DNA of 64,000 bases. Source: Shewanella halotolerans (GTDB taxonomy: Bacteria; Pseudomonadota; Gammaproteobacteria; Enterobacterales; Shewanellaceae). The position numbers and the translations under genes are program-made. Positions 26,701 to 35,084 of this stretch are shown one piece after another; position 1 is the first letter of the stretch; each line of letters begins with the position of its first letter. The stretch spans positions 3,038,001-3,102,000 of the forward strand of contig NZ_CP080417.1 in NCBI RefSeq assembly GCF_019457535.1, read 5' to 3'. The notes below the pieces were generated by a model. It was not told the DNA's origin. It saw only the letters and a program-made list of their open reading frames with translations, and ran no database searches.

Positions 26701-27444
26701 CTAACTAATGCGCATTAATGACGAAGAGGCTTGATCCATCTCTTCGGCGGTTTTCATCATCTTGACCTGCATCTCAAACTGACGCTGCAGATCGATTAAA
26801 GAGACCATCTCGTCGACGGCGTTGACATTGCTGCCTTCGATGGCGCCACTCTCCACGGCAACATTGGGATCGGCCGGGGCATTAACGCCAGACAATTGAC
26901 GGAACAGACCATCCTCGCCGCGCATCAGGTTTTGATTACCAGGGTTAACCAATTTGATACGGCCGACCTCCTCGATCACCTCAGCGGTTGAGCCGAGCGG
27001 TCTGACCGAGATGGTGCCATCTTGGGCTATTTCGACCTTTTCGATAGGAAGGGGTAACACGATGGGACCGGCATCGCCCATAACAGGGTTGCCTCTGTCG
27101 TTACGCAGCAGGCCTGAAGTATCAAAACTCAGGCTGCCAGAGCGGGTGTAGGCCTCACCGCCATCGACGGCCTGCACGGCTATCCAGCCGTCACCTTTCA
27201 CCGCGATATCGAGATCCCGTCCCGTGGTCTTTATGGGACCGGCGGCAAAGTTGGCCGACGGGGTCTCTGTCATCGAAAACACCCGTGTCGGCAACCCTTC
27301 GCCAAAGGCCTGCATAGATCTGGCCTGTTCCAGATCCGACTTAAAGCCGTCGGTATTGGCATTGGCAAGGTTGTTGGCACGCACTGCCAGCGAATGCATA
27401 TTCTGCTTGGCGCCACTCATGGCGACATAGAGTAATTTATCCAC
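26701..27444 (-). CDS. flgF: FlgF, proximal rod protein
   Basis: FlgF is a proximal rod subunit. I choose the GTG at 27444, which gives 247 residues starting MDKLLYVAMSGAKQN, the usual FlgF N terminus, with GGAG placed 6 bases upstream; the TTG at 27459 would place that site inside the gene. The protein carries NNLANANTDGFKSDLEQARS and ends with VDEMVSLIDLQRQFEMQVKM. A sigma54 motif lies about 50 bases upstream, so it likely heads the flgFGHIJ(KL) transcript. Confidence 0.96.
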   Translation of the reverse strand: MDKLLYVAMSGAKQNMHSLAVRANNLANANTDGFKSDLEQARSMQAFGEGLPTRVFSMTETPSANFAAGPIKTTGRDLDIAVKGDGWIAVQAVDGGEAYTRSGSLSFDTSGLLRNDRGNPVMGDAGPIVLPLPIEKVEIAQDGTISVRPLGSTAEVIEEVGRIKLVNPGNQNLMRGEDGLFRQLSGVNAPADPNVAVESGAIEGSNVNAVDEMVSLIDLQRQFEMQVKMMKTAEEMDQASSSLMRIS

Positions 27445-27492
27445 TTGCTGCTCCGTCAATGTTTCAACTAAAACTGTCTAATAACAGAACAA

Positions 27493-27508
27493 AGCAAACA
27501 TCATGCCA
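27493..27508 (-). promoter_or_regulatory. sigma54 promoter for flgF
   Basis: The minus strand reads TGGCATGATGTTTGCT, matching TGGCAC-N5-TTGCW with one change. It lies in the flgE-flgF gap, about 50-65 bases before the chosen GTG start. Confidence 0.75.
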
Positions 27509-27591
27509 AACAATGGATTTGGTTAAGCAGGCGAAATCAAGCAGATAGAAATGAAGCTAAGAAAGGAAAGGAGAAGCGGCAAGAGAAGCGG

Positions 27592-27620
27592 AAATGTGTT
27601 GCCGTCAGGGCAACACATTT
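27592..27620 (-). terminator. strong hairpin between flgE and flgF
   Basis: Perfect 12-bp stem, arms AAATGTGTTGCC (27592-27603) and GGCAACACATTT (27609-27620), with a 5-base loop, 24 bases beyond the flgE stop. On the minus strand it is followed by CCGCTTCTCTTGCCG, not a U-tract. It may stop, attenuate or protect the 3' end of the flgBCDE message. Confidence 0.55.
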
Positions 27621-27643
27621 CACGAATTCCACTAAGCGGCTGC

Positions 27644-29005
27644 TTAACGGATCTGCAGTACCGTCTGCTGCAGGGTATTGTTCACTTCCAAGGTGCGCGA
27701 GTTCGCCTGGAAGTTACGCTGGGCCGAAATAAGGTCCACCAGCTCAGTGGTCAGGTCGACATTTGACTGTTCCAGCGCCGATGAGCGAATGCTACCGAAG
27801 GTGCCGCTGTTGGCCTCACCCGCCAGTGCCGGACCCGAGTCAAGGCTCTCCTTCCAGGAGGTGTTACCCACCTGAGTCAACCCCTGCTCGTTGGAGAAGC
27901 GCGCTAGGGCAACGCGCGCCAGCGGCACGGTTGAGCCGTTACTGTAGCTGGCGTTGATTAAACCATCGGCGCCCACTTCCACGTTGGTCAGACGACCAAC
28001 CGTAGTACCGTCCTGGCTCAACTCTGTCACCTCGAATGGCGAGGCGTATTGCGTCGGGCTGTTAAAGTTCAGCGTAAGTGTCTGGGTGCCGTCTGTACCA
28101 GGCCCCAAGACATTTGCGCCGCTCACGCCCAACTGCTCAGTGGTTATAACGGCAGGATCGCTACCTGTGTAGGCACCGGTATCGTTAAACGAGAGCACAG
28201 AGCCTTTCCAGCCGCTGGCATTAACCGCACTGCCACTAGAGTCGGCCACGCCATCACCCGTGGTATCTCGGCCATAGGTGCCCGCGGCGCCCGCCAGGTC
28301 CACCTGCTTGCCGTCTACCGCATAGAAGGCCACCCAGTTACTGGTGCCTGTGTAGGCCGCCTGGGGTGGACGCACGAAATAGGTGGTCAGAATGTGGGGC
28401 TCACCCAGTGAGTCGTACATGGTGACCGACGTCGAGTTATTATAGGTATCAGGGTCGTTCGGATTGAAGTTAGCTGGATCCAGCGTGGCCTCACCCGCGT
28501 TAAGGTTCATCTGAATACCGATATTGTCTGTCTTCTGTGGGCTACCGGCAGTATCAGGGATCTTCACCGGCTGAGTAGTAGTCAGACTCACAGAGGTCGA
28601 GTTGCCATCCTTGTCCACTGGGAAGGTCTGCAGGTAGTTACCGGCCGAGTTCACCAGGTAGCTGTCGGCATCAACCTTAAAGGCGCCGGCACGGGTGTAG
28701 GAGAGATCCTGCGAGCCCACTTCTGATGAGGTCACGAAGAAACCACCGCCATTGATCGCCATATCCAGCGCGTTGCTGGTAAATTGCAGGCTGCCCTGCT
28801 GGAACTGCTGCGCAACCTGAGCCGTGGTGACACCGCCACCGACAGTGGTCTTGCTGTTGGCGAAGATAGAGCTGGCATACACGTCAGCGAACTCGGCGCG
28901 CGACTCCTTAAAACCTGTGGTATTGACGTTGGCGATGTTATTCGCCGTGGTATTGAGATCTTTTTGCGCCGCTGCGATACCACTCAATGCAATGTTAAAT
29001 GACAT
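27644..29005 (-). CDS. flgE: FlgE, flagellar hook protein
   Basis: FlgE polymerises into the hook. The 453-residue protein starts MSFNIALSGIAAAQKDLNTT with NNIANVNTTGFKESRAEFAD following, and carries QGSLQFTSNALDMAINGGGF. The C-terminal helix reads VDLTTELVDLISAQRNFQAN. The middle region is variable and surface exposed. It follows flgD by 63 bases. Confidence 0.97.
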   Translation of the reverse strand: MSFNIALSGIAAAQKDLNTTANNIANVNTTGFKESRAEFADVYASSIFANSKTTVGGGVTTAQVAQQFQQGSLQFTSNALDMAINGGGFFVTSSEVGSQDLSYTRAGAFKVDADSYLVNSAGNYLQTFPVDKDGNSTSVSLTTTQPVKIPDTAGSPQKTDNIGIQMNLNAGEATLDPANFNPNDPDTYNNSTSVTMYDSLGEPHILTTYFVRPPQAAYTGTSNWVAFYAVDGKQVDLAGAAGTYGRDTTGDGVADSSGSAVNASGWKGSVLSFNDTGAYTGSDPAVITTEQLGVSGANVLGPGTDGTQTLTLNFNSPTQYASPFEVTELSQDGTTVGRLTNVEVGADGLINASYSNGSTVPLARVALARFSNEQGLTQVGNTSWKESLDSGPALAGEANSGTFGSIRSSALEQSNVDLTTELVDLISAQRNFQANSRTLEVNNTLQQTVLQIR

Positions 29006-29068
29006 AAATCACCTCACTAAAAATTTGTTATCTGTTCTGGACCTTACAGCCCTAACGCTCTGCTTTGT

Positions 29069-29851
29069 CTAAGTTTCAGACACGGCCAGAACATCACCGA
29101 GTTTGATACCGCCTATGCCTCTTAGGTTGAGAATTGCGCCGGTACTTGCCGTCCCCAGCGAAACACTCGTCACGTGAGCGTAGGTCGATACGGCTAAATC
29201 TTCACTCTTACCATCTACCTTGCCCGATGCCTTGATTGAATAGTTACCACTGGCAACGGGTTCCCCATCCTTATCCAGTCCATCCCAGGAGACATCTATG
29301 TTGCCGCCATCGCTACCATCGACGGTGAAGGTCTTCACCAGCTGGCCCTTCTCATCTTCGATACGCACGGTTATCGACTCGATAGGCTCAGGGGTACTGA
29401 TCACCCCTTTGAGCACGGGATCTTCCGCCGAGATATGCCCGGTATCCGATGGGATCAACACCTTCTGCCCCACCAGACCAGATGCCTGCAGCGCCTGGCT
29501 CGAGGTCATTACGGTGTTGAGGTTGACTATCTCCTCGTTAAGCTTAGTGATGCCATCCACGGTGGAGAAAGACGCCATCTGGGCGATCATCTGATCGTTG
29601 TCCACCGGCTTAAAAGGATCCTGCATCGACAGCTGCTGACTGAGCAGGGAGAAGAAATCCTCCTGAGTCAGCTCCTGGCTCTTGGCCTCAGGGATCGAGG
29701 ACTCCTCTTGCAGACGCATGCTGTCGAGAAACGGATTTCCCGTAGTCTGGGTGGTTTCCTGACTGCTCGATGCCTGAGGCGTCACTGTCTTGGCGCTCTG
29801 GGTCGAACTGGTTTGCGCAACCTGAGTATTTAACGGATTAACTAGGCTCAC
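29069..29851 (-). CDS. flgD: FlgD, hook cap/scaffold protein
   Basis: FlgD caps the hook during assembly and is absent from the finished structure. The 260-residue protein has a disordered Ser/Thr/Gln-rich N terminus, then the conserved LTQEDFFSLLSQQLSMQDPF and NDQMIAQMASFSTVDGITKL core, then a FlgD Ig-like C-terminal domain (DGLDKDGEPVASGNYSIKAS). It follows flgC by 10 bases. Confidence 0.97.
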   Translation of the reverse strand: MSLVNPLNTQVAQTSSTQSAKTVTPQASSSQETTQTTGNPFLDSMRLQEESSIPEAKSQELTQEDFFSLLSQQLSMQDPFKPVDNDQMIAQMASFSTVDGITKLNEEIVNLNTVMTSSQALQASGLVGQKVLIPSDTGHISAEDPVLKGVISTPEPIESITVRIEDEKGQLVKTFTVDGSDGGNIDVSWDGLDKDGEPVASGNYSIKASGKVDGKSEDLAVSTYAHVTSVSLGTASTGAILNLRGIGGIKLGDVLAVSET

Positions 29852-29861
29852 GACTTACCCC

Positions 29862-30281
29862 CTAGGAATTGCCAATGCGTAAGGTTTGCTGAAGCATAGA
29901 TTTTGCCGCATCGGCAACCTGTACGTTCATCTGGTAGGAACGAGAAGCCGAGATCATGTTGGCCATCTCCTCCATCACATTGACATTTGGCTTATAAATA
30001 AACCCATCGGCATCCGCTAACGGATGATCGGGTGAATACTCTTTCTGTAACGGCTTATCGCTCTCGACGATACCGGCCACCTTTACCGCCTGGCTGGTAT
30101 TCTGCTGATGACTAGCCTTGGCCAGCTCGGCCTCGAAAACTGGGTGACGGGCGCGATAGGTCTTATCCACACTGCTGGAGACTGAATCGGCATTAGCGAT
30201 GTTACTGGCAGTGGTATTTAGTCTGACCGACTGGGCCGACATGCCAGAGCCTGCCACATTGAAGATATTAAAAAGGCTCAT
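29862..30281 (-). CDS. flgC: FlgC, proximal rod protein
   Basis: FlgC is a rod subunit. The 139-residue protein begins MSLFNIFNVAGSGMSAQSVR and carries NTTASNIANADSV and the conserved YKPNVNVMEEMANMISASRS then YQMNVQVADAAKSMLQQTL. Length and motifs are standard. It follows flgB by 2 bases. Confidence 0.98.
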   Translation of the reverse strand: MSLFNIFNVAGSGMSAQSVRLNTTASNIANADSVSSSVDKTYRARHPVFEAELAKASHQQNTSQAVKVAGIVESDKPLQKEYSPDHPLADADGFIYKPNVNVMEEMANMISASRSYQMNVQVADAAKSMLQQTLRIGNS

Positions 30282-30283
30282 AA

Positions 30284-30682
30284 TTACGTTCCTTTAAGGG
30301 CTTTTTTCAGGCCGGAAAACTTACCGTCAAGAAAACCTAACGACATCTGATACTCGAGCGCATTCTGCATAAACTCTGACTGCTCCTGCTGAATATCCAC
30401 CGTATTGCCATCACCAGTATCGGGCTGATTTGGCACCCGATAGCTAATGTGCTGCTGGGAAAGCGCCGCTAAATCGAAGTGTTTTTCGTTGCTACGGCTC
30501 ATCGCCAGCCCGCTTTGGGCCGTGCGCGCCGCCTGCAGCGCCTTATCAAAATCCAGGTCTTTCGCCTTGTAATGGGGCGTATCGGCATTGGCGATATTTG
30601 ACGAGATCACCTCGGCACGCGCCGAACGTATCCCCAAGGTATACTGATGTATCCCCAATGCCTTATCGAAACTAATCGCCAT
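30284..30682 (-). CDS. flgB: FlgB, proximal rod protein
   Basis: FlgB is a rod subunit and the first gene of flgBCDE. The start at 30682 gives 132 residues (MAISFDKALGIHQYTLGIRS), which matches the family; the frame to 30715 adds 11 atypical residues. Motifs include EVISSNIANADTPHYKAKDL and a C-terminal SEFMQNALEYQMSLGFLDGK. A perfect sigma54 promoter lies about 35-50 bases upstream. Confidence 0.97.
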   Translation of the reverse strand: MAISFDKALGIHQYTLGIRSARAEVISSNIANADTPHYKAKDLDFDKALQAARTAQSGLAMSRSNEKHFDLAALSQQHISYRVPNQPDTGDGNTVDIQQEQSEFMQNALEYQMSLGFLDGKFSGLKKALKGT

Positions 30683-30715
30683 AAAATTGCCTCCACACAC
30701 GAATGCCATAAACAA

Positions 30716-30731
30716 AGCAATACTTGTGCCA
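30716..30731 (-). promoter_or_regulatory. sigma54 promoter for flgBCDE
   Basis: The minus strand reads TGGCACAAGTATTGCT, an exact match to TGGCAC-N5-TTGCW, the best in the window. It is 34 bases before the flgB ATG. Confidence 0.88.
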
Positions 30732-30787
30732 ATAAAATCCGTTATGGGTAACTTGCTAAGGCAAAGCAGATATAGAAATGGCAGGCA

Positions 30788-30813
30788 TAAAAAATGCCAG
30801 CGATTGCTGGCAT
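30788..30813 (-). terminator. rho-independent terminator of cheR
   Basis: Arms ATGCCAGC (30794-30801) and GCTGGCAT (30806-30813) form an 8-bp stem with a 4-base loop, followed on the minus strand by TTTTTA. It lies about 57 bases past the cheR stop and before the flgB promoter. Confidence 0.88.
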
Positions 30814-30870
30814 TTAAAACTTGATTGCGAACTCAGAGGGTTAGCCCCTTCAAGAGCTTAGTCTGTGACC

Positions 30871-31704
30871 TTAGGTCCGCTTCTGGTAATAGATCCCTGG
30901 GTTACACCTCACCATATCAAACTCGTCGGTCAGACCGGCAATCGACTCCGAGGCCCCCAGAAACAGTATCCCCTTGGGATTGAGGGCGGCAGCAAATTGC
31001 CGCAATATCTTGGCCTTTGCCTCTGGGGCAAAATAGATCAGCACGTTGCGGCAAAATATGATGTCAAACTTACCCAGCAAGGTGTAACTCTCGAGCAGGT
31101 TGTGCGCCCTAAAATTCACCAAACGCTTGACGTTTGCCTTCACCACCATGGAGCCACTCCCCGTGGGTTCAAAAAACTGGCGTTTGCGCTCCTCGGACAG
31201 ACCTCGCCCCAAGGCGAGGTTGTCATATTCGGCCGCCTTACAGCGCTCTAACATGGAGGGGGAGAGATCAGTAGCCAGAATCGTCGCACTGCCGGGCAAG
31301 GCGCCAGGCTTGCGCTGCTGATATTCCAAGATGGTCATGGCTAGCGAATAGGGTTCCTGCCCCGACGAGCAAGCGGCCGACCAGATCTTCAGCGGCCGTC
31401 CTAGGCGGGCATATTCGGGTAACAGGTTATTGCCTAACAACTCGAAGGGATAGCGATCGCGAAACCACAAGGTTTCATTGGTGGTCATGGCGTCGATCAC
31501 CTCGGCACGAAGTTGCCGCTCGGTGGGCTTCATCGAATGTTTAACCACTTCAGATAATGAGGGAAGGTTATATTTCCCCATCAGAGGCGCGAGTCGACTA
31601 CGAACCAAATATTGCTTATTGTCGCCCAACACAATACCGCTGTGTTGTTCCAGAAATAATTTAAATTGGTTGTACTCGGCTTCGGCAAGTGATTTATTCG
31701 GCAC
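30871..31704 (-). CDS. cheR: CheR, chemoreceptor methyltransferase
   Basis: CheR methylates glutamates of chemoreceptors using S-adenosylmethionine. The 277-residue protein has the N-terminal CheR helical domain and the SAM-binding motif IWSAACSSGQEPYSLAMTIL (about residues 108-127), then DIIFCRNVLIYFAPEAKAKI. The start is a GTG at 31704 with no strong ribosome binding site; no better start is seen. It lies between cheV and flgB, the usual Vibrio/Shewanella arrangement. Confidence 0.96.
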   Translation of the reverse strand: MPNKSLAEAEYNQFKLFLEQHSGIVLGDNKQYLVRSRLAPLMGKYNLPSLSEVVKHSMKPTERQLRAEVIDAMTTNETLWFRDRYPFELLGNNLLPEYARLGRPLKIWSAACSSGQEPYSLAMTILEYQQRKPGALPGSATILATDLSPSMLERCKAAEYDNLALGRGLSEERKRQFFEPTGSGSMVVKANVKRLVNFRAHNLLESYTLLGKFDIIFCRNVLIYFAPEAKAKILRQFAAALNPKGILFLGASESIAGLTDEFDMVRCNPGIYYQKRT

Positions 31705-31847
31705 CTTGATATCCCAATATCAAAAAAGAAAACAGGCTACAACATACACTATAGCAAGCGTTACAGAGGTCAGCGTTATACATTAGCTAACTCACTGATA
31801 CAAGCCTAAACTTACCAAATTTAGGCTCAGGCCCAACTTAGTACAAA

Positions 31848-32768
31848 TTACAAACTAAGATGCTTATTCACCGCCGCCGCTAATTCATCAGGATTAAATT
31901 TCGCGATAAAGTCATTAGCGCCCACCTTCTCCACCATGGCTTGGTTAAATACGCCACTGAGCGAGGTATGCAGCACCACCTTAATGTCTTTCAATTTAGG
32001 GTTGTCGCGGATCTCTGCCGTCAGGGTATAACCATCCATCTCCGGCATCTCGATATCGGAAATGATCAGCGGGATCTCATGGGCCACGTTATCCATCTCG
32101 GCGGCGACGCTTACCAGCTTATCTAAGGCCTCACGGCCATCTTTGGCGGTATCTATCTGCAGGCTCAAAGATTCCAGGGCACGGATGATCTGCTTACGCG
32201 CCACGGCCGAATCGTCGATCACCATGATGTGATAGTGACGATCTCTGTCTATGGTTAGCTGCTCGTCGACTTCTTGGCTGATCTGAGTCTTCACCGGCGA
32301 GATCTCATCGAGGATCTTCTCAACATCGAGGATCTCCACCAGCTCCCCCTCAATCTCGGTCACGGCGGTCAAGTAGGAGTAGCGCCCCGCGCCTTGCGGC
32401 GGCGGCATGATCGCCTCCCAGTTCATGTTGATAATACGCTCGACCGACTTAACCAGGAAGCCCTGCACACTGCGGTTGTACTCGGAGATGATGATGAAGC
32501 AGCCTTCGGCATCTTCTATCGGTCTGCCGCCAGTGGCCGCACTGAGATCGATCACCGAAATGGTCTGGCCGCGAATATGGGCCACGCCCCTCACATAGGG
32601 ATTGAGCTTAGGCAGGCCAGTCAGTGGCGGGCACTGCAGCACCTCTTTCACCTTAAATACGTTAATGCCAAACCTTTGCCGCCCGTTTAACTTAAACAGC
32701 AATAGCTCTAAACGGTTTTGTCCTACAAGTTGGGTGCGTTTGTTAACTGATTCAAGAATACTCGACAT
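31848..32768 (-). CDS. cheV: CheV, CheW-receiver chemotaxis coupling protein
   Basis: CheV couples chemoreceptors to CheA and is tuned by phosphorylation. The 306-residue protein has an N-terminal CheW domain (about residues 15-160, with VKEVLQCPPLTGLPKLNPYV and RGVAHIRGQTISVIDLSAAT) and a C-terminal receiver domain (about 180-305) with DDSAVARKQI and the phosphoacceptor Asp in IISDIEMPEMDGYTL. It is transcribed divergently from flgA. Confidence 0.97.
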   Translation of the reverse strand: MSSILESVNKRTQLVGQNRLELLLFKLNGRQRFGINVFKVKEVLQCPPLTGLPKLNPYVRGVAHIRGQTISVIDLSAATGGRPIEDAEGCFIIISEYNRSVQGFLVKSVERIINMNWEAIMPPPQGAGRYSYLTAVTEIEGELVEILDVEKILDEISPVKTQISQEVDEQLTIDRDRHYHIMVIDDSAVARKQIIRALESLSLQIDTAKDGREALDKLVSVAAEMDNVAHEIPLIISDIEMPEMDGYTLTAEIRDNPKLKDIKVVLHTSLSGVFNQAMVEKVGANDFIAKFNPDELAAAVNKHLSL

Positions 32769-32910
32769 AATGCCTTTGCCCTGTTGTCGGGTGAATGCGA
32801 AGCCGTTCCCATGGTAATTATGAGTATAGGCATACTAATTGCTTTATCTAGTTATATGACAACCAGACCTTTACTTTGTCAAATTTATGACACTCATTTC
32901 TCACAAAAAA

Positions 32911-32926
32911 TGGCAAAGCCTTGGCT
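32911..32926 (+). promoter_or_regulatory. candidate sigma54 promoter for flgA
   Basis: The plus strand reads TGGCAAAGCCTTGGCT. The -24 GG and -12 GC are correctly spaced, but the -12 box is TGGC instead of TTGC. It is about 50-65 bases upstream of the flgA ATG. Confidence 0.5.
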
Positions 32927-32977
32927 CTTAAAACGAAGTATAGGTGTAATCTGGCTAATCAAGCTAGTCAATTCATT

Positions 32978-33685
32978 ATGAAAGTAAATTTTGCATATTT
33001 TCTGTTTTTGCTACTCATCTCTCTGCCCTTAACGGCGGCAGAGACCGCTAGCGTTCCCTCTGTATCGACCATAGCGCGATTAGCTACAGAGGCAGTGCAG
33101 GAAAAAATGGTATTCCCCCAAGATGCCAAGGTCATTATTACCCCCCAAAGTCTGGACACCCGGCTAAATCCTCCAGCCTGTTTAGGCGAGCCCAAGGCGG
33201 AAATCGCCAGCGATCGCGCCATCAGTAAAAACAACACGGTCAAGATCAGCTGTGCCAGTCCAGATCTCGACTACCCCTGGCAGATCTACATTTCGGTTCG
33301 CGTCGAGGTGCTCTTTCCTGTGGTGGTGGCGAACCAAACCTTGGGGCCCGGCGATCTCATCGAATCGGATCAGATACGCCTCGACTATGTGGAGCAGAGC
33401 CAGCTCAGAGGTCAGCAATTTGATGACCCGGTAGCAGTGACCGGCACCCGGGTAAAGCGCAGAATTCCCGCCAATCAGCCACTGTTTGCCAGCAACCTCT
33501 GCTTCGTCTGCAAGGGCGATATAGTGGCCATCTATGCACGGGCCGATAATTTCGTGATAAAAACCAACGGTGAAGCGTTAAAAGATGGTAACCTTGGCGA
33601 TAAGATACAGGTGCGCAATAGTCGCTCCAACAAGACAGTTGATGCACATGTAACGGGCATTGGCGAGGTGGAAGTCAGGATGTGA
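32978..33685 (+). CDS. flgA: FlgA, P-ring assembly chaperone
   Basis: FlgA is a periplasmic chaperone for P-ring formation. The ATG at 32978 gives 235 residues starting with a signal peptide (MKVNFAYFLFLLLISLPLTA) cleaved near AAET. The mature part has an SAF domain with VVANQTLGPGDLIESDQIRL and RVKRRIPANQPLFASNL-type sequence, and ends with IQVRNSRSNKTVDAHVTGIG. It is divergent from cheV and upstream of flgM. Confidence 0.95.
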   Translation: MKVNFAYFLFLLLISLPLTAAETASVPSVSTIARLATEAVQEKMVFPQDAKVIITPQSLDTRLNPPACLGEPKAEIASDRAISKNNTVKISCASPDLDYPWQIYISVRVEVLFPVVVANQTLGPGDLIESDQIRLDYVEQSQLRGQQFDDPVAVTGTRVKRRIPANQPLFASNLCFVCKGDIVAIYARADNFVIKTNGEALKDGNLGDKIQVRNSRSNKTVDAHVTGIGEVEVRM

Positions 33686-33738
33686 TCCTGATGACCTTTG
33701 ACGCGCAAAAATTTATACTGTTTTTTGAAACTTTATTC

Positions 33739-33765
33739 TAAAGCTTTGACCATGAGTGCCGATAG
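33739..33765 (+). promoter_or_regulatory. sigma28 (FliA) promoter for flgMN
   Basis: TAAAGCTT, 11 bases, GCCGATAG: seven of eight -10 bases match the sigma28 consensus GCCGATAA and the -35 TAAA is intact. It lies about 40-65 bases upstream of the flgM ATG. FliA control of its own anti-sigma factor is a known feedback arrangement. Confidence 0.88.
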
Positions 33766-33805
33766 ACAAGTATGTTGATCTCATTTATGTAAGTTGGACC
33801 CCACA

Positions 33806-34123
33806 ATGCCTATAGATATTAAGCACGTAAATACAAACACTAACAGCCGGGTTGGCAGCGCCAGCTCGAAAGCCTCGCAGCACAAAGGTAGCACTGCGGC
33901 CACCAGCGCACCAGCGCAGACGGTGAAAAGCGATTCTGTCTCTATCACCTCTCAGGCGCAGCAGCTGCAAAGTGCCCAGGCCAAACTAAACGACATTCCT
34001 GAAATCGATATCAAGAAGGTCGAACAGATTAAGGCGGCCATCGCCGAGGGACGCTATAAGATAGATGCCGACAAACTCGCCAGCAACATAGCGCAGTTTG
34101 AAAAGGAACTTCAGGATCTTTAA
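33806..34123 (+). CDS. flgM: FlgM, anti-sigma28 factor
   Basis: FlgM holds FliA inactive until it is exported through the finished hook. The ATG at 33806 gives 105 residues, MPIDIKHVNTNTNSRVG at the start, with a disordered Ser/Thr/Ala-rich N-terminal half. The conserved C-terminal sigma28-binding helices read PEIDIKKVEQIKAAIAEGRY and KIDADKLASNIAQFEKEL. It precedes flgN by 10 bases. Confidence 0.95.
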   Translation: MPIDIKHVNTNTNSRVGSASSKASQHKGSTAATSAPAQTVKSDSVSITSQAQQLQSAQAKLNDIPEIDIKKVEQIKAAIAEGRYKIDADKLASNIAQFEKELQDL

Positions 34124-34133
34124 CTAATACGTT

Positions 34134-34559
34134 ATGACGCAGATAACCGATATCATCGCCAATCAACACAAATTACTGGACAGCTTGAAGCAGACCATCA
34201 CGGCAGAGAAGGATGCCCTGATCGCGCAAGACGCAGATCAACTATTGCGTCTGGCCAATGAAAAGGCCCAGTTGTTAAATGAGATCAAACTAGGTGATAC
34301 CGAATTAGCTGCGCATCCTGACCTGGGCAGACTCACTCAGGAGCCTCAGCTTATGGCCCTGGTCGACGATGCCAAGCAGGCATTGGCCGAGTGTAAACAG
34401 CTTAACGAGCAAAACGCCGCGCTTATCGAACACAGCATGGCCAGCGTCAATCGTTTCTCCCAGGCACTGCTGGCCAGTCGTAATGCCAGTAGCCTGACCT
34501 ATGACGGCAAGGGCAAGACCTCGACTATCTCCACGCTCGGCAATAATCTGAAAGTCTAA
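34134..34559 (+). CDS. flgN: FlgN, export chaperone for FlgK and FlgL
   Basis: FlgN-type proteins chaperone the hook-filament junction proteins. The 141-residue product is helical throughout, with KQTITAEKDALIAQDADQLL and LANEKAQLLNEIKLGDTELA resembling the FlgN family pattern, and a Ser/Thr/Lys-rich tail. It lies directly after flgM, the standard position, and is followed by a terminator. Confidence 0.93.
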   Translation: MTQITDIIANQHKLLDSLKQTITAEKDALIAQDADQLLRLANEKAQLLNEIKLGDTELAAHPDLGRLTQEPQLMALVDDAKQALAECKQLNEQNAALIEHSMASVNRFSQALLASRNASSLTYDGKGKTSTISTLGNNLKV

Positions 34560-34597
34560 CGACTAATATAGAGTTACAGGCTCAAGCTGAAGACATT

Positions 34598-34625
34598 AAA
34601 AAAGCCTCTTAATAGAGGCTTTTTT
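34598..34625 (+). terminator. bidirectional terminator between flgN and flgP
   Basis: Arms AAAAAAGCCTCT and AGAGGCTTTTTT (34598-34609, 34614-34625) give a stem with A- and T-tracts on both sides. It serves flgMN on the plus strand and flgOP on the minus strand, which converge here. Confidence 0.92.
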
Positions 34626-34637
34626 ATTTGCGGGCAC

Positions 34638-35084
34638 CTAGAAATAGGTCACTTCCTTCACAGTCTGCGGCCGATTCTGCTGCAGGTATAAGGCCCACAC
34701 CTGCTGGAAGTCGAGCTCCAGTTCAGTCACATAATGATCCCCGACCGGGTAGCTCTTCACCACTTTCGCGCCGCGGATCACCCCGCTCACCGAGGCCTGA
34801 ATATTATCATCGGAAAGCATCCAATCCTTCACGCTGCTCGACGCCGATAACTGCTGGCCGTAAACCTGCTCGGCTAGCTCACGGTAGGCGGCGATCTTCG
34901 ATGCCTGCATCGCCATCAACACACGCTGAGATGCCTCTTTCGCAGGTTGAGTCGCCAGCGGCGCATAGCCGATTGCGGTTAACTTAGGAAAACTTTCCGG
35001 CGCCTGGGTTTCCCATTGAATGTATCTGTCTTGAGACGCACATCCACTCAGGACGAGCAGCAACACACTAATTAGATATCTCAT
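34638..35084 (-). CDS. flgP: FlgP, outer-membrane lipoprotein of the flagellar H ring
   Basis: FlgP is an outer-membrane lipoprotein required for polar flagellar motility in Vibrio and Campylobacter. The 148-residue product has a lipoprotein signal (MRYLISVLLLVLSGC, Cys at 15) and an LPP20-like domain (ASKIAAYRELAEQVYGQQL, then VVKSYPVGDHYVTELELDF). It overlaps the 3' end of flgO by 4 bases, so the two are translated together. Confidence 0.92.
   Translation of the reverse strand: MRYLISVLLLVLSGCASQDRYIQWETQAPESFPKLTAIGYAPLATQPAKEASQRVLMAMQASKIAAYRELAEQVYGQQLSASSSVKDWMLSDDNIQASVSGVIRGAKVVKSYPVGDHYVTELELDFQQVWALYLQQNRPQTVKEVTYF

Noticed and set aside
31804..31826. Hairpin GCCTAAA/TTTAGGC after cheV as a terminator
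   Set aside because: The stem is 7 bp and no U-tract follows on the minus strand; too weak to call.
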